Shown piece after piece: positions 51,160-63,924 of a stretch of DNA of 64,000 nucleotides (its first letter is position 1; every line of letters starts with the position of its first letter). Source of the stretch: Pagrus major (lineage: Eukaryota; Chordata; Actinopteri; Spariformes; Sparidae). Made by a program: the position numbers and the translations under genes. The stretch spans positions 19,974,197 through 20,038,196 of the forward strand of contig NC_133230.1 of the NCBI RefSeq assembly GCF_040436345.1, in the 5' to 3' direction. The notes beneath the pieces were generated by a model, which saw only the letters and a program-made list of their open reading frames with translations, ran no database searches and was not told the origin of the DNA.

Positions 51160-52899
51160 ATGCTGCCAATTCTGCTGCTGCTTCTACCAGCCCTCAGTCC
51201 TGCTTCGGCCTGGACTGTAAGTGACCCATATTTCCTATTATAATATGCATCGGTCATTTATTTTAATTGACATTAATGGTGTTTTTTTCAGCCAGTGGAG
51301 GACTGGGAGTCGGGCAATGTGACTGCATCAGTGGGTGAGTCAGGTCAGTGCGTTTGTCATGTGTATCTGCCTGACACCATCTTTCCTGCCGACCGGGTTG
51401 AGCACATGCAACAAGTCAGCAAAGATCTGATACTGGAAGTGGAAATTCAAATGAACAAGGTGCATTTTGACCTAATAATAATGAAAGTCTGAACTATTTC
51501 ACAGCTTTTATACATCAACACATAAATTTTTGGTGTGATCATTATGCTGATCATGTGTTTTCACTCTCTCAGATGGAGACCTATGAGGGTAAGTTGGAGG
51601 TCCACCTGAAGGAGCTTTCAGACCTGACTGCGAGAGTGGCCATGCTGGAGACCAGTGCTGACAGTTACATCAAACTGGACTTTGAGTTGCTCAGGATTGA
51701 GCTCAGAGAGTTTGAAGCTCTGGTGACCCAGCTCAAAGACTCCCTCAACTCCTCCTCGCCCATGTTTGACAGCCTGTACACTGAGGTGGAAGAGATGATT
51801 TTCTACTTACAAATAACGTGACTTTCTTCACAGTTAGAATAATAGATTCGACTTTGATTTATGTGTTTATTCCCAGATCCGCAACATGACCCTCATTGTG
51901 AACCAACTGGAGAGTTTTGACAAGAGCAACCTGGAAGTGATCCGCATTGAGTTCACTAAGCTGCAGAGGAAGCTGGAGGAGTGCCAGACAGAGCAGGAGG
52001 TCATCAAGCCAGATATTGGTAAGAAAGCTTGTCAGAAGTTTTTTGGATAATGGTCTAAAAATCAGCTATCGCCAGCCAGTCTCAACATTTTTTTTTTCTG
52101 TCCAGGCAACTGCAATCACACAGGAATCATGAACATCAGCAGACCAATGGTGATCCAAGTGAATGCTGATTTGGCTGCAGGTTATACATATGGAGGCTGG
52201 GGTAAAGACTCCAAACCTCTTCGAGGCTCTGAATCAATGTACTGGTACAGTGCATACAGCGGTGCCAATCTGCGTTACTTCTACTTGTACTCTAACTATG
52301 AAAACCTACTTCGGAGGTCTGCATTCAAGTCCCACCAAATGGCGTCAGGGTGGATCGGGACCGGTAACAATTACATTGTTCACAATAACGCTGTATATTA
52401 CCAGATCAACTCACCTTTCAGTATGGCCAAACTGAACCTGACCACCTCCGGTTATGTCTACAGAGTGATCCCAGCTGCCAGTTCAAGGTTCTCGTACAGT
52501 TACTCAGCGAATCAGAACTTGGACTTTGCAGCTGATGAAAATGGCTTGTGGGTAATGTATGCCTCAGAGGAGAGCAAAGGTAAAATGGTCATTGCTAAAA
52601 TAGATCCAAAATCTTTCGGCATTGAGGACGAGTGGAACACCAATGTGTTCAAACAGTTGGCAGGGAATGCTTTCATGGCCTGTGGAGTCATGTATGTAAC
52701 CAGGTCAGTGGATCTGACCACGGAGGAGATCTACTACGCGTTCGACACAAGGACCAACGAGGAGAAACACCTCAACATCCGCTTTCCCAAGTTCCAGGAG
52801 ACGTACACCAACCTGGACTACAACCCCACTGATCAGAAGCTCTACATGTACAACAACGGCTACTACGTGTCCTACAATGTGAAGTTTAACAAAGAATGA
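51160..52899 (+). CDS. Olfactomedin-4-like secreted glycoprotein, copy 2
   Basis: This is a tandem paralogue of the gene at 47213-49109. Coding exons are 51160-51216, 51292-51459, 51573-51785, 51877-52018 and 52106-52899, giving about 457 residues. The signal peptide is [19 protein letters not shown] cysteine pair ([14 protein letters not shown]) aligns with CTCDAFLPSSTFP of copy 1. The coiled-coil exon is the same length as in copy 1 (213 nt). The olfactomedin domain starts GNCNHTGIM and carries [30 protein letters not shown] and [19 protein letters not shown]. Shared exon lengths and phases show a local duplication. The two proteins differ at many sites, so the duplication is not recent. 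Potential N-glycosylation sites include NVT near the N-terminus and NHT and NLT in the domain. Confidence 0.9.
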
Positions 52900-53006
52900 T
52901 CCCTTCTCTTCATGATCCGCCGTATTGTGATTGATACGATTGATCTGTATTTACTCACTTTGTCACTGGAGCTCTGTTATGCTCGGTAAGGCTATGTATT
53001 TTCCTT

Positions 53007-53012
53007 AATAAA
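53007..53012 (+). terminator. Polyadenylation signal of olfactomedin-like copy 2
   Basis: CTTAATAAAATC lies about 108 bp after the stop codon. Confidence 0.6.
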
Positions 53013-53039
53013 ATCAAACTGAAGCATTCAAATTGTGCA

Positions 53040-54690
53040 AGTTGCTTGATTTTATATGTATATAAGTAATGCTATTGAAAAATGACTGATACATACAGTA
53101 CGGGAAAAGTGTGTGATTAAAAATGTATCTTGTTCCAGATAATGAAATGAAAGTTCTGTTCTACCAGTGAAGTGGTTATTATTGAAAAAGATATATACAC
53201 AAAAACTAGCTGATAGCATTTGTTGGCCTCAAATTACTTGTGTGCAGTCTGGCTTTAGGAAAGGTTACATTTTCCGAGTAAATACTCTGGATCGTGTTTG
53301 GTGAGTTTGTAAGCCACTTGTCATTTCACCACATTTTGGCACTCAGCATCATAAAACTGGGTGGGAGCCTCTTCCTATTTTTGCATCACATGAGGGACTT
53401 TCATGTACTGTAGCATGAGAAAAAATGAAAGAGAGAGAGAGTTCAGGTTCAGTGTCATGGCAGCATTGTCAGAATATATAGAGAGCAGTTCCTATTTTCA
53501 TACTGAGGATTTGTCAATGACATAAATTAAACTTCTCAGAGGAGCAAACCAAATTATAAAACTGCAGTAATCCCTAGATAATTTGTTTAATATACACAGC
53601 TGCACTGATCTCAAGGATGCAAATAAAATTATTATGTGTGTGCAATGATGTCACATGCCTTAGCTGGGCTGATAGGAAGTGCAAAATCCAGCAGTCCACT
53701 CATCTAACATTGTCCTCCTATAACAGTGTTTGACTCATTTTGGACAGTTTGAAAACAAATAATCAAAACTTGATAAAGCAGAACCAGAGATATCTTCCAA
53801 AACCTTATGCCTACATTACCCACAATGCAATTTAGCCACTGAGTGACATCACTGGAGGCAATATATCAGATTACATGCAGCTTCCTCTGGAGCCACAAAA
53901 GGCTTTATACCACCTTTACTTTACTCACTTCACTCACATATGCAGCAGTAGTGTGAACACACTTTAATGTGTACAACTGGTGGAGTTAACCTTTAACAAT
54001 AACTATAATAACTGTGAAGAAATGCATGTACTGTATGTATACTATATAGAAAATTAAAAGTTTCTTGTGGCAAATTTAAGTTAAAGTGTGCAAAATAAGA
54101 AATATGACTGAATGAACATTTGATAAAGGGCGTAAAGTAATTGTAAACCTCTGTGATAAATCAGACCCCTCCCTTTCCCCTTGTGCTTTTTGGAAAAGGT
54201 TAAAGCTCCCCCTTCCTCCCTCCCCTCCTTTTACCCATCCTGCTCCTTACTGTAGCTTCCACCCCCTCCCTGTAAACCAGCCCTCCCTTGGGGACGACGA
54301 CTCTCCTCTGTGCTCCGGTTGGAGCCTGGCTCCATCTGGTACTGAGCGCCAGGAGCCAGCAGATTATGGATTCTGGGCAGGGTGATCCTCTTTTCACAGT
54401 GGATGGGTCACATCAAAGATATACTATAATTCATAATCATTTTGTAAATTGAGCATAGTTCACGTGGGATTTGTCGATAGCTGACACTAATAATAATAAT
54501 AAAAAAAACAAACTATAAAATCCATTTTGGAAGTAGAAGTCAGGGTTGAAAATGGCCTTCAGTCAGTGCACACAAAAACAGTACTGTCCCTTTAAGGATG
54601 AGAGGGGGGGAAGTAGGAGCCTCGCGTGAAATGGTACCCTGGAGTGACATCATGCTCGGCCAATCAGCAGCCTCGCCTGAGCTCTCTCCT
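53040..54690. other. Intergenic DNA between olfactomedin copy 2 and rps6kl1
   Basis: There is no gene. A repeat-like stretch at about 53790-53910 (CATTACCCACAATGCAATTTAG, then GAGTGACATCACTGG) recalls a fish interspersed element. A pyrimidine-rich C/T tract (54165-54260) precedes the probable rps6kl1 promoter. Confidence 0.45.
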
Positions 54691-55640
54691 CCTCCCCCTT
54701 TCTCCTGCTGGGATGAGCGTTCAGGCTGCTGGAGACACGGACTGCTGCTGCTGATGATGCTGCTGCTGCTGCTGCTGGGGCGGAGGGTCCAGGGCATGCT
54801 CGCCTCACATCAGGTACACTGTGTATTTGAGCACGTACCGCCTGTGTTATATGCTTCATATTCATGTATTTACCGTGATTACTAGCTCATTGGATATATG
54901 AGTGCATGTTGGGGAGATGACGGAGGATGGAGATGGAGGAGACTGAGGATGGCTTTGTGTGTTTCATAACACTCCTTAGAGGATGTCGCCTCCATGACTG
55001 TAGCAAGGATGGGGTGTGATGTTTGTGTTTCTGTCTTTAGCCGAAAATAAACGAGATTTCACATCAGTGGGAGGTTTTCCAGTGAACATTAGCATTCATT
55101 GTGTGGCTGGTAATGCATTTGTATAATGTGACAAAGATTAATTGCATGATAAGAGGGATTTTAAAAATTCTTGTCAGCAAAAAAAATGTATTTGCCCCTG
55201 GGAAATAATCCATTGCATGTGATTTGAATAAGTGTGTGGGTTGTTCTGCAGTGTAGCACACATAGATGCTTTTTTTTGTAGGAGAATATAGTAAGATGTG
55301 GGTGTTGTCACCTACTCCAGTGTCATCTTTAGCTTTCCACCATCCTGTAGGGATTACCGGCTTCTTAATTTACCTGAGACACACGACAATGTGCCTCAGC
55401 GCTCTGAGTCATCCCCCTGTCATTTTTGCAACTCTCCTTCTTTCCATTCATCAGAAATAGTAGGCAGTAGCTTGTACTCACTTCCTGTCCTGGTCAGGAG
55501 TTTAACTCTTTGTTCATCCTGCTCGCTCAGATGATCATGCTCCTGAGCCATGGAGTCACCGGGGGCAGACACGCACTGAGCTCAGTGGCAACATATAGAG
55601 ATGTGTCCTGCTATTAAAGACAGCAGGGAGCAAAGGTGAG
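54690..55640 (+). promoter_or_regulatory. Probable rps6kl1 promoter and 5' non-coding exons
   Basis: A CTG-rich, GC-richer segment ends CACATCAG with a donor GTACAC at 54814. A second possible exon ends GAGCAAAG with donor GTGAGTC at about 55636. Both precede the coding exon, whose acceptor is CTCAG at about 55783. The short Leu-rich open frame at 54729-54813 could encode a hydrophobic peptide but is more likely 5' UTR. Exon use is inferred. Confidence 0.35.
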
Positions 55641-55820
55641 TCTTTAAAAAGCCAGAGAGCTGCAGTTATGATTCAGATTCACTTTCTGTTTCTAATTTTA
55701 TGAAGCTTGTTCACACCTCTACAGTCTGCCATACGCAGCTGAATCCACAGTTGAAAAATCTAACATGTTACGCTGTTCTCAGGCCCATCTGGTCCTTGAC
55801 GGGTCCCAAACAAGGCAGCG

Positions 55821-58800
55821 ATGGCGAAAAGAGATTACCTGGTGGAGGCGGCCAAGCAGATCCGCATGGCCCTGGACAGCGAGGTCAATGAGGACTATGA
55901 GGCAGCTTTCAGTTACTATAAGAATGGGGTGGACCTGCTCCTGAATGGCGTTCAGTGTAAGTTGTCATTTAAGGTCTTTCGCACAAGTATTAATGGATCT
56001 GTGACACAGCGAATGGGGAATTTCAAAAGGCGTGTTTGCACAAGACATGTGATAGGAACATGAGGACCAGAATAAAAACAGGAAGCCACAAAGCAAAGGT
56101 TAAAGACAGATCCCTTTCCTGGCAAGTCATTTTCCCCCAGTGTCAAAAGATATCTCTGGGTGTTACCAATTCTTACACTAGATAAAGACCAAGGTTTAGA
56201 TTAGGTTACAGCTACAGCATTTTTCTCATTTTATTGGTGTTTAACTGTTTTACAGTGGACCCAAACAAGGAGCGTCGGGAGGCAGTGAAGAGGAAGACAA
56301 CACAGTATCTTAAGAGAGCTGAAGAGATCTTCATCACACATCTGCAGGATAACCTCGGGAAGGGAAGCTCTCATTTAGGGGTAAGACGATCAGCCTTTGC
56401 TATAGCAAATGATGACAAGCTCAAGGAAAATGTCCTGATGTCTCTTTCCCGATGGTTTGACGCTTACAATTGTTGAATTTCTGTTTCAAACCATGGTCTC
56501 TCCAATGGCAGCATGGTTTCGCGCTTACAGTTGTTGAAATGCAGTCCTGAACTGTGGTCTCTCACTTCTTTACGTTGCAACTTAACGTTTCTCTATGTTC
56601 ATCAGAACAAGCACGACTAGAAATGATCTCACTGTCTTGTTAAAAACCTCTGGTTTTCAGCTGCAAATTGTCCCGTGTCGTTTAATATATCCAGTGGTTT
56701 GACGCTTACAAATGTTGAAACATCTCGCTTGTCACACCACCACATCCCCTACTCCTTCGGACATGAAAGCCAGCTCATATATATATCTGTAATCTGAACA
56801 CGATATGACGCGTGCTGTAGAAATGTTGATTTGATGTGATGTGAAATGTGCAAATTTAATGTATACATGGTTTGCAGAAACATACAATGCCAACATTTTA
56901 TTCTGGGGACTGGGCTGTGCAGATGAAACATTTATCGCCTGTCTGTCTCGCACTGAGCCTCATTCATCTCAGATATTGTGGGACAAACGCATTTCTTGCT
57001 TGCCATCTGCTGCATTGTCGCCGTCGCTGATATCCTGTCTGTGGCTTTCACCACCAGGGTTACAGCAGTCTGAGATTCCGTCCAATCAGACACTTGAGTT
57101 CGCCTGTGGAGGACCTGGAGATGTGTAAGGTGGTTGGAGTGACTGATAAGGTAAGCTGTGTGTTTCAGTGCCAGCGTTGGCTTTGTGTATTGATGCTGTT
57201 TGTTGGATCGGAAGCCTGAAGATGTTTATTTTTCATTCCAAAGGTCCTGATTGTCCAAAGTATGGTCAATAAGGAGACGTTTGTTGTTAAGGTGAGTATT
57301 CAGTTTTCTTTGACATGATACAGAGGTGCAGTCCAGAGTAAACGGGGAGCTATGGGCATTGCTATTTATTATTATAAAGACAGCAACAACTATCCACTGA
57401 CAGCAGAAATGATTTGGGGGTTGCCATCTGGCAGCCAGCTAGTCCTTGTATTGTGTGGCAGGCCAGTCGATGGGAGCTCTCTCCATCCTGTCTCCCTGAG
57501 TATCATCCAGCATTGATCTGCCTGAAAGCTCTCACCCTTTTAGCCAGCGCAAGACAGTGCACCTCAAATTTCAGTGGCCAGAGGGAGAATGTAACAGACA
57601 GGCGCTGATCTCTACAGGGGCAACCCAAGCAGTAGCTGGTGTTTATTTTAACCATGACTGATTTAGACACACAAAAGCACATGCATTTCCTCTAACCCTA
57701 ACCCTAATGAGATCAGTCGTTATGTGTTCTTGCAGAGTCTGGTGAAGTCGAGCTGGGAGAGCAGGGACCAGCCAACCATCATTCCTCAGGGGGTGCCATA
57801 CATGGTTAAGCTACTAAGATATTACGTCAGCGAGGATGCCGTGTATCTGCATCTTGAGCATGTCAAAGGTGAGCTGTCAACAGCTGCTCTGTTCTCAACT
57901 GACCATATTAACACAGTGGCCATTTTCCTCTGATGCCGTGCTCAGGGTAGGAAGCTTGAATGCTGGGATATTTTGAACTAGAAGCTCAAGTACATTTTGC
58001 ATTAGCTTGCCAGTAGTTTTTTTAAGTAGAGAAGGTTTTTTGGCTATTTTTTGTGTTGTTAACTACTGAAACAAGGAATTTTGGGCCATAAACGATAAGG
58101 AGAACTTGGATATACGTATATGCTTTTAATTAGTCACAAGTATCAGAATTTCTATTTGCTAACAAATGTTTACTTGGGCACTTTTGGCAATTAATTAAAT
58201 TGAGTGACACTGGTGTTTCTTCCCCTGTTGTCTTAGGTGGGAGGCTCTTCTCCAAGCTGCACAAGCTGAGAAACGAGAAGGCCAAGGAACACCCAGAATG
58301 TCTCACTTCTGGCCAGCACAACATCAAGATGAAGACCAGCTACACCTCACCCACAATCAGCACAGACTACCAGCACAACAGCCGAGGGAGCACAGGAGTG
58401 ATTCCACAGAAGTTGACCGATGAGAGCCCAGATACGGACTTCCCCACCTCGTGGGACGAGACTCAGCAGCGACTGGAGAGCTGCGGGACTCACTCCTACA
58501 TTGAGGAGACGGGCTGTCTCCAGAACACACGCTCCGCCGCATCATTTTATACCAAGCTCGATCGGCTAACTCTGCATTCTGGCTCGACGAGGACACAGCT
58601 CAACACCCGCATCCACCCACCAGCTCCCAGTTTGTGTTTGCACTCCAGTGAAACTCAGGAACAGCCTGCTCTTCCTCTCTCTTGTGCCCGTGTCAATCTG
58701 GCTCTCAATGTCATGTCAGAGATCCATACAGAACAGAAAGCCGGATTGGGATTGACGGAGTGCAGCTCTGAGTTCGAAGAGGCTTGGAAAGCTGCCGATC

Positions 58801-60821
58801 GAGCACAAAACTGTGAGAAAATAAACCCCTATGCAGTGACTGACAGTCTTTCACATAGCACGCTCGGACAAACGGAACCTCATACAAGTCAGACCTCATT
58901 TCTAAAAGCAGGATCACCAAACAGTGAAAATAATGGTTTGAGTTCGTCCCCTGCCATTTTGCATCTTCCTCTCCATTGCCAAACCCAGATCCGTGGCAGG
59001 GCATCATGGGATACCAGTGGCTCTCACCAAGGATCTGTTTTGAGCGGCACCTCTGCTGCAGACATGGTCACAGACTCAAAGCAGGACAAAAGCAGTCCAG
59101 ACACAGAGGAAAGAAATGGGATGGTAGTCATCAGGAGCACAGACAGAGCAGTATTTTCTGACCACACTGACACAAGGACCACCTCAGAAACCTCCTGGCC
59201 TTCCTCTGCTTCCCTCTGCCACAGTATTGCAGCAAAACAGGGGACATTTTCAGGGGTCGCCCTGGCAAGAGACGGCGTAGAGGAGGCCTGTGAACTGAGT
59301 CCTCGAGAGAAGGTGGCACCCGCAAAATCTTTTGTGAGCTGGTTCTCCTCTGGAGCCCCACCTCACAGGAAGAGAGAGGACACGGATGCTGTCGTTAAAT
59401 CAGAGGGATCTGTGGGGCAGGGAGAAGACCAGATCATAGAGGTGGACGGCTGGTGCCACCTGCCTCGGATCCCTGTCAAGTCCTCCCCGACAGATAAGGC
59501 CATGCAGACCTTCTGGGGGCTTCCCGAGGCAGAGGTGCGTGTGTGGGGGGCTCAGATCCTGCTGGCCCTGGAGAGTCTGCATCAGCAAGGCATCCTGTGT
59601 CGAGACCTCAACCCTAGAAACGTTCTGCTCACCAGCAACGGTGAGTTCATCAAATACCTGTAAAAGACGGCACCTGGAAAACCGCAGTACTTTTGTTTCT
59701 TGATCGGATGTTTTAATGTTTTTTTACAGGAAAGGTGTGTTTGACATTTTTCGGCCAGTGGAGTGAAGTTCAGTCAGAGATTTGCTCCAGAGCCATGGAA
59801 CAGATGTACTGTGCTCCAGGTGAAAATGTGCTTCACTGTTAGCTGGAACCAGGAGATGTTCCTGGGTGTAACCTGCCACCTAGTGGCAAGATTCAGCTGG
59901 TCCACCTTATTCTGAATATCAGGCCAAAGACTGCACATTGTATGGGAATAAATATTGTGTATGATTGCAACTTTACTCACCTCATTGTATGTTTTAGAAA
60001 TTGGGGGCGTGTCCAGGGCTACAGAGGCGTGTGATTGGTGGAGTCTTGGGGCCTTGTTGTTTGAACTCCTAACTGGAATGGTAAGCCAAGGCACAGCAGG
60101 CACGTTCAGTCTCATAGAGTAAATTCTGCAAAAGGCCTGCAACTAACAATTTTTTTCACTGTCGATCAATCTATTGATTATTTTCTTGATTTATTGATCA
60201 GTTGTTTGGTCTGTTAAGATTGTGTATAATGTCAATCAGCGTTTCTAAAAGGCAGAGATGCCCAAAGATATTCAGTTTACTGTCATAGAGGAGCAAAGAA
60301 TCCTGAAAATATTCACATTTAAGAAGCTGAATCAGAATACTGACTTTTTTGCATGTAAACTAACTCAAACCAGTTAATCATTTATCAAAATAGTTGACAT
60401 TTAATTTAATAGTTGACAACTAATCAACTAAGCGATAAATCGTTGCAGCTCTAGTCTAAAACTTGGTCATTGGTTCACTGTTTCTCACTCACCGTGTTCA
60501 CTGTGCCTCCAGCCACTGTGGCAGCTCCATCCAGCAGGAATCCACTCCCACACCCAGCTGCTCATCCCCGACCACCTGAGCACCGCAGCTGCGTCTCTGC
60601 TCACTGAGGTCAGATTTAAGGCTTGAAACACCCACATCGGTAAAAAAAATATAAAGTTTGATGTCATTTCATCTTACAGTATCTCCACTCTCCATTATGC
60701 TGCTCCACAGTTGCTTCAGTTTGATGCTGGCTATCGCCTGGGCTCTGGAGGCGGAGGAGTGAGTGACATCAAGTGTCATCCCTTCTTCAGCAGCGTCTCC
60801 TGGAAAGCTCTGAGCTGCTAG
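55821..60821 (+). CDS. rps6kl1: Ribosomal protein S6 kinase-like 1 (MIT domain plus kinase-like domain)
   Basis: This is a kinase-like protein with a microtubule-interacting and trafficking (MIT) domain. Ten coding exons are inferred: 55821-55956, 56256-56380, 57058-57150, 57244-57291, 57736-57868, 58237-59640, 59730-59819, 59998-60080, 60513-60608 and 60711-60821, giving about 772 residues. The start is fixed by an in-frame upstream TGA and matches the family ([18 protein letters not shown]). The MIT domain spans residues about 1-75. The kinase N-lobe follows, with the ATP lysine in ETFVVKSL and the hinge region [14 protein letters not shown]. One 1.4-kb exon encodes a Ser-rich insert of over 400 residues between the lobes. 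The C-lobe has [11 protein letters not shown] in place of HRD, and TFFG in place of DFG, so the Mg-binding Asp is missing. [18 protein letters not shown] and HPFFSSVSW complete it. Human is about 549 residues. The gene is tail to tail with dlst. Confidence 0.94.
56448..56725. repeat. Degenerate roughly 61-bp tandem repeat in rps6kl1 intron 2
   Basis: TGGTTTGACGCTTACAATTG at about 56453, TGGTTTCGCGCTTACAGTTG at about 56514 and TGGTTTGACGCTTACAAATG at about 56697 share a core. The first two are 61 bp apart and remain alignable through CATGGTCTCTC and TGTGGTCTCTC. The third is about 183 bp further, which is three periods. Confidence 0.6.
60133..60453 (+). repeat. GGCTGCAACTAA-type MITE in rps6kl1 intron 8, near full length
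   Basis: It begins GGCCTGCAACTAACAATTT and ends GATAAATCGTTGCAGCTCTAG, giving inverted ends. The interior shows CAAAGATATTCAGTTTACTG, TCATAGAGGAG and AATATTCACATTTAAGAAGC. This is the best preserved of the copies of this family in the window. Confidence 0.75.
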
Positions 60822-60971
60822 CAGGTTGCAGCTGCTGCGCCCCTCATCTCTCTGTGCTGCATGGGAAGTGAAGCTGAACCTGAATCTGAGCATCCTCGTG
60901 TGGCCAGAACGGATGCAGCACCAGATCCTGGTTTCCCTTTGCGTTTTGTGCTTCCCAAAGAAAAATCTCAC

Positions 60972-60977
60972 AATAAA
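60972..60977 (+). terminator. Polyadenylation signal of rps6kl1
   Basis: CACAATAAAAAC lies about 150 bp after the stop codon. Confidence 0.6.
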
Positions 60978-60989
60978 AACTGAAAAATG

Positions 60990-61755
60990 ACAAAACCAAT
61001 GAACAGTGTCCCTTCAAAACATGACACAATGTATGTTATTATTATACTATTATATATATTATTTCGACTTCTGACAACAAAAGATGTTTGGACAGACTGC
61101 CATAAAATATTGTAGAAAAACAAGGATATTAGGCAATAAATTGTTACTTCTTCTCTATCTCTGGCACTGTTGAGGCCTTTGTCTTTGTTATAATTGATCA
61201 ACAGGCTGTACGTATGGCTCCAAAGATGTCTGAGACCATTAACAGTTTATCACTGTAGATGTAAAGTGAGGGGATATGAACCCCACACCTGAAATGATTT
61301 CAAATCTTCGACACCTACAGTAGCATCAAGTACATCCCACCTGAATCAAATGTTGTCATGACAAACTGAGTCATAAGGCTCAGTCCTGTTGAGTAAGACA
61401 ACTTTTCTTCTTAAGATTAGCATGAAACCCAAAGGTGGAAATCCATAGGGTAGTAATACGTTTTTAATGGTATTCGTTGTCAGCCAATATTCTACAATGT
61501 ACTTGCATACAAACAGGTGACGAGTTCAAGAAAATAACACAATAGATGAAAGGAGAAAAATGCTCACATTCAGGTGTACTGCATGATAAGCAGATGAGAC
61601 TTAGACTACTAACTTACTGTATTGTTGGTTTTATTTTAATCTGTGACCCATCAATGCATTATATTTGGATGAAATACCTTTCAGGCTGGGTCCAGTGACC
61701 TAGACTGTCAATATGGAAAAAAAAAAACACAACCAAAAACCACAGTCGAGTAATG
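60990..61755. other. Interval between rps6kl1 and dlst 3' ends
   Basis: This is AT-rich DNA between two convergent genes. I see no exon, RNA gene or clear repeat. Confidence 0.45.
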
Positions 61756-61760
61756 CAGCT

Positions 61761-61766
61761 TTTATT
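61761..61766 (-). terminator. Polyadenylation signal of dlst
   Basis: AATAAA on the minus strand lies about 530 bp after the dlst stop codon, giving a 3' UTR of about 61745-62295. Confidence 0.6.
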
Positions 61767-62295
61767 CTTTAAAACTTTCTTTTTCTTAAATAGTCTTTCT
61801 TACACAGCATATCGAGCTTTTTGTGAAACAGATGGCATAAATTCAGAGGTTTTCTTTACTTTGGACATTTTAGAATAGTGTTTCTTGGTTTCTGGCCCAA
61901 TATGTGCTCATTGTTCTTCTCTCAACCAAAATAAAATGATACTATTCAGTTTATCTATATTTGCAATTCATCTCGCAATAGGTTGAAAATGTTTCAATTG
62001 TATGTAGAAAATGACATATGGCCCACATGAGTAATATCCTGTTTTGATCTAAAGACCAGCACCACAGAAACCCAAGACCCTAACATTTCCCCACAACAGA
62101 ACCAAATCTTTTACCACTCCCAGCCTTACAAACGTCCATCACACAACCCAACCGTTCCCAAAAAATCCTTTTTTTCCCCCTAGTTAACCAATACAACAAA
62201 ATACACAACTGCAGTTACGGTAATGTTCATCAGGTGAGTACAGCCACGGTTTGTGTAGGGTGGTTTGTTTGGTTGGGCCTGGAGTTCACGAGGGT

Positions 62296-63924
62296 TCACA
62301 TGTCAAGGAGCAGCACCCTGGGGTCCTCCACAACCGACTTGATCTTGCGCAGGAAAGTGACGGCCTCTCTTCCATCGATCAAGCGATGGTCGTACGTCAG
62401 GGCAACGTACATCATGGGACGGATCTCCACCTGAACAAGAGAAAATTGCTTAGTCCAAATTCAAATGCACTGAATGGAGATGGTAAAATATTAACTTGAT
62501 TTCATATAAGTATATCATACATCTGTACACCATATTTTCATGCTACATTTGTTTTAAATTATTTAGTTTTACACTTGTCAGCTTGGAAAATACAGGCCAA
62601 GTGTACATCTCCTTGTGATGTGCTCAACTAGGATATTAAGAATATTTTCCTGTGGACACAGGATTGTTACCAAGAAAAAGAACTAGTGTCAAACAAATTA
62701 TAGAAAACTGCTGACTGTCACTGGGTGTGGATTTTTTATTGACGGAGTCAATAAATGTAAAATTAGAAATAGTCACACCAGTGAACACTTAATAACTGGC
62801 AAACAGAAGGATAATGTACGATCGAGATTTTCTAAACCAAGCCCCACTCTTATTTTATTTACTTTTATTTTCTTTGTGCATTTTGTGATTTTAGTCCACT
62901 GGGTTTTTAAAACTGGGGTCTGGAGACCAACAGGGGCCCTTGAATGGACTGTAGGGAGAATGGAGTATTAGGATTTTTATCTTATATTTTGGGAGGTCTG
63001 AGCGACAAAAGGGATGGCGGTTTTACTTAATTTTTAATTCATAGTGATCCCAGACTTATTTTTTTTAATCTTCAAACTTTAAAATAAAAAAAATTATTCA
63101 GAGGGAAGTCCTCAAGACAAAATCGTCAAAAATTGGGGGTCTGTGATCTAGTAAGCATCTATTGTGGGCATCCTTGACTTGAAAAATTTTGGAAACTTTG
63201 GATCTAAGCGCTAATATTTTTGTCGTCGACAACAACTTTATCAATTATTCTTTGATCTACTGAAGATATTATTCAATTAGATGTGACCATTCTATTGCTA
63301 AATGTTTCTTCTTATTTTTGTACACAATCATGTATTTGCATGTTTAACGATGAGGTAACAAACCTTGCCACCGACTGCAACAGGCCTGTCAAAGATGCCA
63401 TGCATGCCTAAAATAGCAGACTGTGGTGGATTGATTATCGGTGTGCCGAACATGGACCCGAACACGCCACCGTTGCTGATGGTGAAGGTCCCTCCGTCCA
63501 TGTCCTCAACAGCCAGCTCATTCTTACGGGCCTACAGACACACATCAACATTAACTATCAATCACATCATAAGGAAATAGCAAGACCAGAACCTTGAACA
63601 ACAATCATAACATAACAACACTACATAATGCTTAAAATGCGTCACTATATGAAAAATATTACCTTTTCGCCCAACAAACTGATGGCCTTCTCAATATCGG
63701 CAAAATTCATTCCCTCCACACTTCGAATTACAGGAACCACCAGACCCTGTGAGAGAAGTCATATTACTGAATTTTCTGCCCTGCACATTAGAGACGAGTG
63801 GGCTTTAAAGCACTTAGACTTGGCGTTACAATATAATGCACTTCTCTAACCTTTGGCGTGGCCACAGCCACACTGATGTCGACGTAGTCCCTGTACACAA
63901 TCTCTTTGGTTGTGTCATCAATTA
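62296..63924 (-). CDS. dlst: Dihydrolipoamide S-succinyltransferase (E2 of 2-oxoglutarate dehydrogenase), C-terminal exons
   Basis: DLST forms the mitochondrial core of the 2-oxoglutarate dehydrogenase complex and transfers succinyl groups from lipoamide to CoA in the TCA cycle. The last four coding exons are seen: 63851-63924, 63663-63746, 63364-63531 and 62296-62430, in frame. They cover about 153 residues of the catalytic acyltransferase domain. Its signatures are [71 protein letters not shown] and the active-site [12 protein letters not shown]. The protein ends [10 protein letters not shown]. The lipoyl domain and N-terminal exons lie beyond the right edge. In human DLST and RPS6KL1 are also neighbours. 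Confidence 0.96.
62431..63363. other. dlst last intron, no feature recognised
   Basis: This is a 0.9-kb AT-rich intron. I see no conserved block or recognisable repeat. Confidence 0.5.

Noticed and set aside
54598-54885. Leu-rich open frame resembling a signal peptide upstream of rps6kl1
   Set aside because: The CTG run is probably 5' UTR. The downstream coding exon has an in-frame stop before its own Met, so the two cannot be fused in that frame.
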